From Tieghemiomyces parasiticus (Eukaryota > Kickxellomycota > Dimargaritomycetes > Dimargaritales > Dimargaritaceae), in the NCBI GenBank assembly GCA_027575765.1, contig JANBPT010000603.1, positions 1-28,979 of the forward strand: a DNA stretch of 28,979 nucleotides, in the 5' to 3' direction. Each line of letters begins with the position of its first letter. The first letter of the stretch is position 1. Shown in pieces: positions 8,666 through 17,665 of this stretch. The notes beneath the pieces were generated by a model. The model saw only the letters and a list, made by a program, of their open reading frames with translations. It was not told the origin of the DNA and made no database searches. A program made the translations under genes and the position numbers.

Positions 8666-11600
8666 GATGGGCGATTGGCACGCAGAGGTACTTGAACTGG
8701 GAGTGGGGGTAGAATTAAACGTCTCAGAAGCTCGAGGGACTGTTCATTGGGATGAGATGAACGAGCGAGTGGAGGCAGGTATTGAGATGGCGCTGATACT
8801 GAGCGGGAAAGCTGACTTCCGTGCGACTGGAATGCAAATGGCAGATGGCAGAGACTAGGGACAATACGAACTGGGTACTGCAGAATGGGAAGGAGGAGGA
8901 TGCACGAGTGGTGAGGCAGTCGAGATGCTACTGACGCTTACGCTAAATTGGGTTGGCAGTTGGCCGGAGAAGCTTGGTAACGAGCTAGGGCTTCAAACTC
9001 GTCTCGTTGGTCCCAGCTGCTCTATTACCTAGTCCGGTAGGATTTGCTAGGCAGGCATAGGTATCAGGAGGGGGGGGGGGGGCTATGCCGTTAGGGTACA
9101 CTTTACGCGTGAAGGGTATACTTGGGAGGCTGCAAAAACAAACATGGTCTAGCAGGGTGTACTTACCTTTGGCTTGATAGGAGCCCCCTACGTACCTACC
9201 TGCCATGGCATTTTGGGTATAGGCTCTGGACTGCGAACGGGAGGGACAGGATCAATCAAAATTGAAAACAAACGGTATATCTGGACGGCAGGCTTTATTC
9301 AATTCAAGTAAATTATGCCATGAACTACGAGTCCGTCTGTGGCAGGCAGTTGGGTTCTTTATCGAAAACGATGACGGATCGTATTCCCTTGCTATGTCAC
9401 ATTCCCACAACCAAGGACCCAGCACCACCCTAGGTGCCAAGCCAGATAACCTTGGGGCTAGCCGTTATCCGACTGGCCAGCCGAATGGCTGAAAGACCGA
9501 ATAATGGTATGTAGGGCAGGGATGCGACCACTTGATTGATGGACATTCCGTCCATGCTTATATGTTTTTCGGCTGGTCTCACGGGCACTTGCAACCGACG
9601 ATGCCCGTCTTCGTATTGTAGTCTACTTTCCAGCGGCCCGGCCCGCGGCCTCAGGCCCTCATCGGACGCCAGGTAGGGGGAATAGGGGCTATTACCAAGC
9701 GAATACCGGATGATCATTTGGTAAAATTCGACTAGACGGTACTTTGTACCCTGGAATAACCCCCCGCCTCGACGACATTGCCATCATCGGAATGTAATCA
9801 GCACGGTCTGGCCTAAACCGTTCCTGATCCAGCAGCGTACCCAAATTTACCGTTCCACAGACTGATTTTGGATCAACCTCCTATCCAGCTATAACGTATA
9901 TAACATGTCAAGTGCCCAGGCGGTTATCCATTTCTAAATTCCCCTCCACGGTTACCTTCTGGTATTCATTCGCTAGATCGAGGGGTTCTGGTAGAAAAAT
10001 TAAATATATGTAAACCCGACGGTGCGTAATGCGCATGGCCACTCCTTCCCACAATAGCTCAGATACGAGTGTGTAGTCAACATAACCGATGTACCTTTGG
10101 ACTCTGACTGAGATGTAAATTGTTACACCTCCTTTTTGCATCTGGGCGAATATATTTGATTTAATATATACACTCGCTCACGGAACATTGGTATGCTGCA
10201 TCAATACGTGTCCAGAGACGCATGTCACGGCTGATTCTACAAGTCTCTTATTAAACATTTCATCCGCCGTATCTATGCAAGTGGGTATTATTTCGAGTGC
10301 CGTTGGCCGTGATCGATAGGATGACACGCCAAATGGTTCAGAGTTCACACCATTACCGCTAAGAGGAGTTATGTGCGTGTGACGGTATCAAATATGAAAA
10401 TGAGATATTGCTCAGTGGCATCGAGTATCTGTACGCCATTGCCTACCAGGTCCGGCAACAAGCGAGGGTTTTCACAACCAAGTCCCAGAATCCTACCGTA
10501 TGGGACTGTAACCGGTTATTAATGCACACGACTATACCTCCCCCACAGATCTCATAGGGCTGGCATGTAAGCTTGCAAACATTCTCTGCTGACAATTCCC
10601 ACCACTCCACGCTTCCAGACCCCTTACAACGTGGCAAACAGTCTAGAGGGTATTCATTCCACCCTCCACTCACCCACCCAGCATTCCAGTCTTAACCGCA
10701 CACACCACCCCCCCCCCACAATCCCAGTGGAAAGCAAACTGCAGGCCCATCGTACATTCCATACCCCTACCTTTGCTGGTGCCTTCCGGCCAAACCTTTC
10801 ATAGAGCGTTCCGCGCTATAGGGGGCGGCCGGCGTTTCCATTATGTCACAGTTTTAGACGTCCGCAGCGATCGTTAGCGGCCAGATTTCCGCGGCCCAGT
10901 TACGATGGAGCTCGGCCGCGTCCTCTGATGGTCAAGCCTATACTCCGTTGCGCGGCATGGTACACGCCGTTAGCCGTGGTGCGCAGACAACGCCTTCCCA
11001 ATGTCCGTTGGGGTCTATGCTATGCAGGGTATTATCTCTTCGCAAACAGGGCTATAGTAGGGTAGATTGTCATGCACGTAACCCCGGCGGCCGCGATAGT
11101 GGGAGATGTGGATCGTGGGCTACGTACGGTTCACTGCAGCGGTCGACCCACCGCCGGTCCATCTCCAATTGGATGCACTCGGGACGATGCCAACCGTAGC
11201 CAAGGCCTCCGGCAGTAGCTAAGCAGGTGTACAAACCGGTATGGGCTACCTTGGATATATCTTTTAACTCCCAAATGTCGTCAGCGGATGTAATTGGGCT
11301 TGTTATATTCAAGTATCCGCCCTCTCCATGTCGTGCGTGACGTCCCGGCTCACGACGCGTTGTCACTCCCTGCTCCCTTTCCCAGTCACAATTATCGCTG
11401 CCCCTCCCTCCTGCCTCCTCTCCTTGCCTGTCATTACCGATGGCGTCGTGGAGCAGATCGACATATACCCGGACGTACGAGGATTCAGATAGGCTGCGTA
11501 AAACATACGGTACCCAAGGCGTGCTATACAGGCATCTGCAGACAACCCCTTGCCTATCTACTCTAGGTCTCTCGGCTCCACCTGTCCAGCTGTAGCACCC

Positions 11601-12431
11601 CGACCCCGACGTAAGGAGACGACGAGTCTTCCACTTACCCAAACGTCGCAAGACGTTTCCCACCCGCTGCCAGTACATTTTCCTGATTCCGACTCGACGT
11701 AATTCCACCAATCCCCACCACGCCCCCTGGGTCTTCCCCTAGTTCCGGAATTTTTATAAACTAGCCACCCCGCTCCTAGGCTGGACCCTTGATGGTTTCT
11801 GAGCCAAGACGCGCCGACCTTCACTTCCCACAACCGCCGTATCGCCCTGCCCTCCTAAACACCTACTCCCTACCAGCTACAAATCACCCACCACGACTGC
11901 CCTTCTCATCAGCCTCCCCCCTAGTTTGACCTGGCCGCGATTCTAATTTCGTAAGCAGCAGGCGCCCGTCCACTCCACAGCCGACCTCCTAAACCCCCCG
12001 CGGGCCCCTTTCGACCTATTGCTGACGACCTTATCCGGCGCAATCATTCGCCACTTGACGCTAGGATTTCACCTTTACACCTCACCTCTGATTGTCTCTC
12101 GCACGCTCATACGTGCGCTGCGTTTCTTTTGTGTTTCCGTTGGTTGTTTGTAGGGCCATCCTTTCCTCCCTCTCTTTATCCTGTTTTTCGGCCTTTAACG
12201 TCCACGTTGTCGTCGTCAGTTCTGCCGAACGTATCGTCTTTACCAGCCCACACAGTTTGGCTCTGTATATTCCAGCCTCGGGCTCACTGCGCAACCGCAC
12301 GCACATTTTTTAAGGTCTACCTTCTGCATTGTGCGTATCCCTCTTGACCGCATTCTCTCCCCTCCAGGCTTCCGCCGCGGCCCACCAAATCCTCTGCACA
12401 TCACCAAAAAACGCCACGTCCCCTCCAGCCT
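8666..12431. other. Large gene-free gap between divergent VPS26 and UPF0014 genes
   Basis: About 3.8 kb with no supportable gene. The part next to VPS26 (8666-8900) is purine-rich on the + strand, as expected for a leader on the other strand. A G13 run lies at 9070-9082 and a C10 run at 10708-10717. The longest frame (11711-11070, - strand) has an Arg/Trp/Cys-rich translation with no domain. Composition is closer to random than the flanking genes. About 470 bases before the UPF0014 start contain no ATG on the + strand and are pyrimidine-rich, consistent with that gene's leader. No tRNA, rRNA, transposase or terminal repeats were recognised. Confidence 0.5.
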
Positions 12432-12527
12432 GCTGACGTAGCACGACGTTAGCAGCGCATAAATTTCTTGCTGCATCCCCCACGCATCACCTGCGGCTCG
12501 CCGGTTGATCCGTTTGGCTACGTCAGC
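12432..12527 (+). promoter_or_regulatory. 11-bp inverted repeat with TGACGTA sites before UPF0014 start
   Basis: GCTGACGTAGC at 12432-12442 and its exact reverse complement GCTACGTCAGC at 12517-12527 flank a 74-base spacer. The second arm ends one base before the ATG at 12529. Each arm contains TGACGTA, close to the ATF/CREB bZIP core. It may be a pair of transcription factor sites or, if transcribed, an RNA stem next to the start codon. Neither role is shown by the sequence. Confidence 0.4.
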
Positions 12528-12528
12528 G

Positions 12529-14112
12529 ATGTCCGAATGCGTTGGCGCGCCACAGCCCGGTCGCCCCGGCGGTAAGGGGCGGTTGACCTCTTCTCCTCGC
12601 TCAGCGGCCCTACTCGTCGCCCTTCTGCTAGTTTTCGTCGCTCAGCCCCGCAACGCAGTTAGCGCCCGTCGAACCGAGGTGGACCCATTAGCCCAGCGTC
12701 ACCCGCTGACTCTGCCAAGGGACAGCTATCACCCCTCTGCCGCCATATGCAACTGCCAACCGCCGTCCGCACCCCCGCCAGTAGTCTGGCCTCAATCGAC
12801 CGAGCCCTGGTGGGAGCATATGCCCCCCCACGACCCCGGGATGGGTGCTGACAGCGTGCTCCTCTATCTTGATGACCCGGCCGATTTCAGCCTCCACCGT
12901 CGGGGCTTAACTGCATTCCCCACGGATACGAAAATCAACTCGGGTGATGATAAGGACGATGGCGGTACCCGAACGGGCCCTCTGGGCTGGTACAACGTCC
13001 TCGTCGCCTCCGCTTTGATTTTCGTGGACGGCTTAATCTCTATTATCATGGGTCTACAGCTGGAGGATACGTTGTTTATTTCGGCGGCCCGATGCCTGGT
13101 GCAGCTTACGGCTATGGGGTACCTGCTCGAGTTCATCTTCGCGACGCGCAACCCCGTTCTGGTATTTCTGATGGCCAGCTTCCTAATCCTCATGGCAACC
13201 TATGAGACGGTGTTTTCCAAGTGCAAACGGCGGCACGCCAACATGTTCTTCACAGTGATCATGTCGTTCGCGCTCAGCACTATGCTGGTGGCATCCTTGG
13301 GTGGCCTGTACGCACTCAACTCGTCGCCCTTCTGGTATCCGTACAAGTTCATCCCGACCCTGGGCATGCTCCTGGCCAACGGCATGACCGGGACAGCGCT
13401 GGGCCTCAACGCCTGCCTGACCTCGGTCAGCGAGCACAAGGAGCGCGTGGAAACCTACCTGGCGATGGGGGCTACCCGGTGGGAAGCTGTCCGCCCCGTG
13501 GCGGTTGAGGCCTTGCGCAGCGCCATGCTGCCCACGCTCAACAACATGAGCATCATGGGCCTGATTTCGATTCCCGGGATGATGACAGGGCAGATTCTGG
13601 GCGGCGTGCCCGTCTCGGACGCCGTCAAATACCAGCAGATCATCGCCTTCATGATCGCAGCGTCCACGGCCCTGGCCTCACTCGGCGCCGTCCTGGTTTG
13701 CCTACACACCGTAGTGGACCAGGGCCATCGGCTCCGGCTCGACCGCATCTATCCGTCGGGCTCGCTACTGATGCGCGAGCGCCGAGGGCTCAAACAGGCC
13801 ACCCGGTTTATCTTTGGCGCCCGGTCTGGATCCTCCTCGTCCTCGTCAGGTGACGAAATTTGCACGGCCGAGTATAACCATTCCCGTCGGGTCGCTGGTT
13901 GTAAAACCCCACCGCTCGCCGCCAACGACGGTGCGGAGGAGGCTTCGGTGTGGACCCGGATCCGTGCCACCGCCAAGTCCACGGCGTACCTGCCTGTGCG
14001 GGGCGCTCGATCCCTGGCAAGCTCTACCAACCGGCTCGTCCGTAGCATCCGCGGGACCGCCGACCAGTCGGAAACTGGCACACCTGACGAGCGGACCCGG
14101 CTCATAGCCTAG
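12529..14112 (+). CDS. UPF0014/FetB-type membrane protein (orphan ABC-permease-like)
   Basis: Single exon, 527 aa. The core (about 152-396) matches UPF0014, the family of bacterial FetB (paired with ATPase FetA in iron export) and plant ALS3/STAR2 (paired with STAR1 in aluminium tolerance). Visible signatures are a cytoplasmic-loop EAVRPVAVEALRSAMLP (319-335), followed by SIMGLISIPGMMTGQILGG (341-359) and KYQQIIAFM. About six or seven hydrophobic segments are present (roughly 154-175, 184-205, 208-226, 238-260, 275-298, 340-358, 370-394). Additions compared with bacteria: a signal-peptide-like segment (26-38, possible cleavage after AVSA, 43-46), a 100-residue presumably lumenal stretch, and a basic/Ser-rich 130-residue tail ending DERTRLIA, which carries an ExxxLI dileucine-type sorting motif suggestive of vacuole/endosome targeting. 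The start is the first ATG after a roughly 470-base ATG-free leader, with G at -3. No ABC ATPase gene is nearby. The transported substrate is unknown. Confidence 0.88.
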   Translation: MSECVGAPQPGRPGGKGRLTSSPRSAALLVALLLVFVAQPRNAVSARRTEVDPLAQRHPLTLPRDSYHPSAAICNCQPPSAPPPVVWPQSTEPWWEHMPPHDPGMGADSVLLYLDDPADFSLHRRGLTAFPTDTKINSGDDKDDGGTRTGPLGWYNVLVASALIFVDGLISIIMGLQLEDTLFISAARCLVQLTAMGYLLEFIFATRNPVLVFLMASFLILMATYETVFSKCKRRHANMFFTVIMSFALSTMLVASLGGLYALNSSPFWYPYKFIPTLGMLLANGMTGTALGLNACLTSVSEHKERVETYLAMGATRWEAVRPVAVEALRSAMLPTLNNMSIMGLISIPGMMTGQILGGVPVSDAVKYQQIIAFMIAASTALASLGAVLVCLHTVVDQGHRLRLDRIYPSGSLLMRERRGLKQATRFIFGARSGSSSSSSGDEICTAEYNHSRRVAGCKTPPLAANDGAEEASVWTRIRATAKSTAYLPVRGARSLASSTNRLVRSIRGTADQSETGTPDERTRLIA

Positions 14113-16054
14113 TGGGATTCTAGAGGCTACAGGGCCGCGGATAATTGTATCTAGAATGTTATCAACGCGTCCTCTTTTTGTTATTGTTGTTTTGTACCTC
14201 ATTTTCATCGAACACCCATCACCACTATGTACAACTCTATCCATTGGAGCGGATGTTCTGCTTCAACCTTCATTCTAAACATACTTAAATTAGGGCCTCT
14301 CGGCCGGTATTTCCTCTGGCTGATCAACTGGTGCTACGCCACATGTACTTTGCGAAGCAACTCATCATACCACGGTGGTGGCTGTTGGCGCTTCTTCCCC
14401 AGCCGGACTGCTCTCCCCCTCCCCGCAGGGCACCCTGCTCACCGGGGGCGAGGCTGCGGTGGAGCTGGGTCGACTCGAAGCGATTGGTGGGGAATCGAAG
14501 GGGGGTAGTGGCCACCACCCGACCCACCCCTGTCGCTCGGCACTGTGGTGTGAGCTACCATTTACTCTCTGCTTCAGTAGCCCGCGGGGGGAGGGGATCC
14601 TGCCAGTGGAGCACCGCCAACGGCTTTGATGGTGCGGGAGTGTGTGTATGTGTGGGGGAGGATCTATGGAGGGCGAAGCAGGTGCAGGACTCGTGTTGTT
14701 GTTTCAGCCCGCCTGGCCATGGGCCACTTGCCATCCAAACAACGGCAGGTTGCTCTCGCCGTCCATCCCTTAGATCCTGGCCGCCAGTTTGGTCCGGCTT
14801 TGCATTTCTAGCGGATTCTATGCCCTGTGCATGGCCAAACCAGGACGAAGCTGGATTCTGTATCGACGCACCTTGGTCGCCTCACCTCTATGCGTACCAT
14901 CGAGAGCGACCAGCCCTGCCTCGGCTGTCCCACCCCGCCGCCTGGCGCCACCTTTGGGATTCTACTTGGTGGATTTTTTTATTTTAACTTCCTCCCAACC
15001 AACTTCCACAGACCCCCCCCCGTTAACTCCGCAGGCAACGTTGACGGTAGGCAGCATATGCATACGTCCTCACCACGACGACCTTCATCGACGACCCGGC
15101 TGCACTGTAAACATGGGCCTTTTTTTTCGGTCTATGCTTAAGGCCCTCAACCTTTCTGCCTGGTTGTATCCGTCCCCCCCCCACCTCTTTGTCCTTACAC
15201 CTGCCCGCGCTCTCGCCCCTCCGGCTCACCCGCTATTCCCCAGTTAACTTCCGCCCGTGTCTGGCCCTCGGTTCACACTTTATTATTGTCGCTAACTTTG
15301 CCCTTTTCGTCCGTAGCCCTTCTTCCTCGCCATCACCGACCCTCTCCACTTAACGCATTCCCTTGCTCACCTGTTCCTTCGTAGTTCCTAAGTAAGTCGT
15401 CCCCTTTCAGAAATATCTTTTCGCTCCGTACCAGGCTGACTCGATCTTAGACTTTGTCGCCTTCGGACGTTGGCGGCTTCATCATCTAGATCATCTTTAC
15501 CTGGCCATCTCTTTACCGCTCCTGCGGGCCCCTGGCTACTCCGTTAGTCATAGACGGATACGGAGCATAGAGATAGAAGCTAGTCACTGCGGGAAATTAT
15601 CCCCTTCGGGATATTACGGCCGCAACTGACCGGCTACCGAGGCCGTGTCATTTTCCATTGTGGCGCCCTTGTTTTTCAGTTCTAGCTGACCTCCCGCGTA
15701 CTGCGTCGAGGTGATGCGGCCTCGGGCCCAGACGAGCAGACGGTTTATTTACGCTGGAGAGAGCAGCTCCTCATTGTTGCCTTACTGCGTAGGCCGGGGC
15801 TAGTCTGGTCCGACCTCTTTGTCGACGTAGCCTCTGACGTACTTGGTTGGTCCACCCCCGAATCCTCTTTCTTTCTCCCCGCCGCATAGCGTCCTGCCCC
15901 GCCCCTCCTTTTTTTCTAACCGCTGAATCCACGCAGTCATCCCTTCTCAACTTCTAACCGCCATCACACCTCCGCTATCCCTCCCTGTTCATTCTTGACC
16001 CCTCCTTCCTACCCGATCTGTCCCCCGCCGCAGTCTTGTTCGCTCTCTTTCAAA
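14113..16054. other. Intergenic region between UPF0014 gene and importin alpha
   Basis: This holds the 3' flank of the UPF0014 gene and the leader of importin alpha. An 8-bp inverted repeat ATTCTAGA/TCTAGAAT (14117-14124 and 14150-14157) follows the stop codon. From about 15,000 on, the + strand is pyrimidine-rich with T and C runs, like other leaders here. A frame with ATG at 14343 runs 214 codons to 14987, but its Trp/Cys/Pro-rich translation has no recognisable domain, and I do not call it. A possible 3' splice site (CCGCCGCAG, ending at 16032) lies just before the importin start, so a 5' UTR intron is possible. Confidence 0.45.
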
Positions 16055-17665
16055 ATGGATAGTCGTGTACCAGAGCACCGCCGCAACGCCTACAAGTCGA
16101 AGGGCCTGTTCAAGAACGATGAGCTCCGCCGCCGTCGTGACGAGCAGAGTGTGGAGATCCGCAAGCAGAAGCGCGAGGAGTCCATCGCCAAGAAGCGTAA
16201 CCTGGTGTCCCAGCCCGACCTGACTGACAGCGAAGACGATGAAGCCGCCGTGTCCGCCCACGCCGAGCAGCTCAACGCTCAGCTTCCGGTCATGGTGCAG
16301 GCCCTCATGTCTGAGAACCCTGACGAGCAGCTGGATGCCACCACCAAGTTCCGCAAGCTGCTGTCGAAGGAGCGCAACCCGCCCATCGAGGAAGTCATCA
16401 GCTGCAATGTGGTTCCCCGCTTCGTCCAGTTTCTGCGGTCCCCGCACTCCCTCATTCAGTTCGAGGCCGCGTGGGCCCTGACCAACATTGCCTCGGGTAC
16501 CTCCGAACAGACCCAGGTCGTCATCGACAGCGGTGCCGTGCCCATCTTTGTCGAGCTACTGAGCAGCCCCGTCACGGACGTACGCGAGCAGGCCGTGTGG
16601 GCCCTGGGCAACATCGCCGGTGACAGTCCGCGCTGCCGCGACTTCGTCCTCAACACGAATGCCCTGCAGCCGCTGACCACTCTCCTGGCCGAGAACAACA
16701 AGATCTCCATGCTGCGTAACGCCGCTTGGACTCTATCTAACTTTTGCCGTGGCAAGAACCCGCAGCCGACGTGGAGTTCTATCGCCCCGGCCCTGCCCAC
16801 CCTGGCTCGTCTGATCCATGCTATGGACGACGAAATCCTCACGGACGCGTGCTGGGCCATCTCCTACCTGTCCGACGGCAGCAACGAGAAGATTCAGGCC
16901 GTCATTGACGCCAACGTGGTGCGTCGCCTTGTCGAGCTGCTCATGCACCCACAGACATCGGTTCAAACCCCGGCCCTACGCTCGGTAGGCAACATTGTCA
17001 CGGGCGACGACACTCAAACCCAGGTGGTGCTCAACTGTGGTGCTCTGCAGGCGCTGCTCAGCCTGCTGTCCAGCCCGCGTGACGCGATCCGCAAGGAGGC
17101 CTGCTGGACCATTTCCAACATCACGGCCGGCAACACCGCGCAGATTGAAGCCGTCATGGACGCCAATCTGATTCCGCCGCTCATCCACATTCTTAAGCAT
17201 GGCGACTTTAAATCCAAGAAGGAGGCCTGCTGGGCCATCTCTAACGCCACATCGGGCGGCCTCAACAAGCCGGAGATTATCCGCTACCTGGTGGAGCAAG
17301 GTTGCATTCCGCCGCTGTGCGACCTGCTGGGTTCCATGGACAACAAGATTATCCAGGTGGCCCTGGACGGCCTCGAGAACATTCTCAAGGTGGGCGAATT
17401 GGACAAGGAGACGCGCAACGAGGAGACGAACCTCTACTCCCTGTACATTGAGGAAGCTGGCGGTATGGAGAAAATCCACAACCTGCAGGTGCACGACAAT
17501 TTGGAGATTTACAAGAAATCGTACTCCATCATCGACAAGTACTACAACGAGGACGAAGGCGAGGAGGACGATGAGCTCAACCCTGAGGTCAACGACGAGA
17601 CGGGCGAGTTTGCCTTCCAGTCTAACGTTAGCGCTCCCCAGGGTGGCTTCAACTTTGGCAACTGA
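16055..17665 (+). CDS. SRP1: Importin subunit alpha (karyopherin alpha, SRP1/KPNA1 type)
   Basis: Single exon, 536 aa, close to yeast Srp1 (542). It is the adaptor that binds classical nuclear localisation signals and importin beta for nuclear import. The importin-beta-binding domain fills about residues 1-60, with basic clusters RRNAYKSKG (9-17), RRRR (25-28) and KKR (46-48), followed by an acidic linker. Armadillo repeats run from about 75 to 500, with the Trp/Asn ladder that holds the NLS clearly visible: W140/N144, W182/N186, W225/N229, W267, W351/N355 and W393/N397. The C-terminus has an acidic patch (about 499-507), the binding region for the export factor CAS in the family, and ends GFNFGN. 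The frame is open 20 codons further upstream, but the ATG at 16055 (context AAAATGG) gives the family start [10 protein letters not shown]. No missing key residue seen. Codon use is strongly C/G-ending, suggesting high expression. Confidence 0.97.
   Translation: MDSRVPEHRRNAYKSKGLFKNDELRRRRDEQSVEIRKQKREESIAKKRNLVSQPDLTDSEDDEAAVSAHAEQLNAQLPVMVQALMSENPDEQLDATTKFRKLLSKERNPPIEEVISCNVVPRFVQFLRSPHSLIQFEAAWALTNIASGTSEQTQVVIDSGAVPIFVELLSSPVTDVREQAVWALGNIAGDSPRCRDFVLNTNALQPLTTLLAENNKISMLRNAAWTLSNFCRGKNPQPTWSSIAPALPTLARLIHAMDDEILTDACWAISYLSDGSNEKIQAVIDANVVRRLVELLMHPQTSVQTPALRSVGNIVTGDDTQTQVVLNCGALQALLSLLSSPRDAIRKEACWTISNITAGNTAQIEAVMDANLIPPLIHILKHGDFKSKKEACWAISNATSGGLNKPEIIRYLVEQGCIPPLCDLLGSMDNKIIQVALDGLENILKVGELDKETRNEETNLYSLYIEEAGGMEKIHNLQVHDNLEIYKKSYSIIDKYYNEDEGEEDDELNPEVNDETGEFAFQSNVSAPQGGFNFGN

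Noticed and set aside
10800..10818. Imperfect hairpin ATAGAGCG-TTC-CGCGCTAT
   Set aside because: Short stem with a mismatch in a non-coding gap, with no terminator-like or RNA gene context.
11070..11711. 213-codon open frame on the - strand
   Set aside because: The start is TTG, the first Met is ten codons in, the composition is Arg/Trp/Cys-rich without a domain, and no intron structure or homologue is evident.
14343..14987. 214-codon ATG-started frame on the + strand between UPF0014 and importin alpha
   Set aside because: The translation is Trp/Cys/Pro/Arg-rich with no domain, it overlaps other open frames, and such lengths arise by chance in GC-rich sequence. RNA data could revive it.
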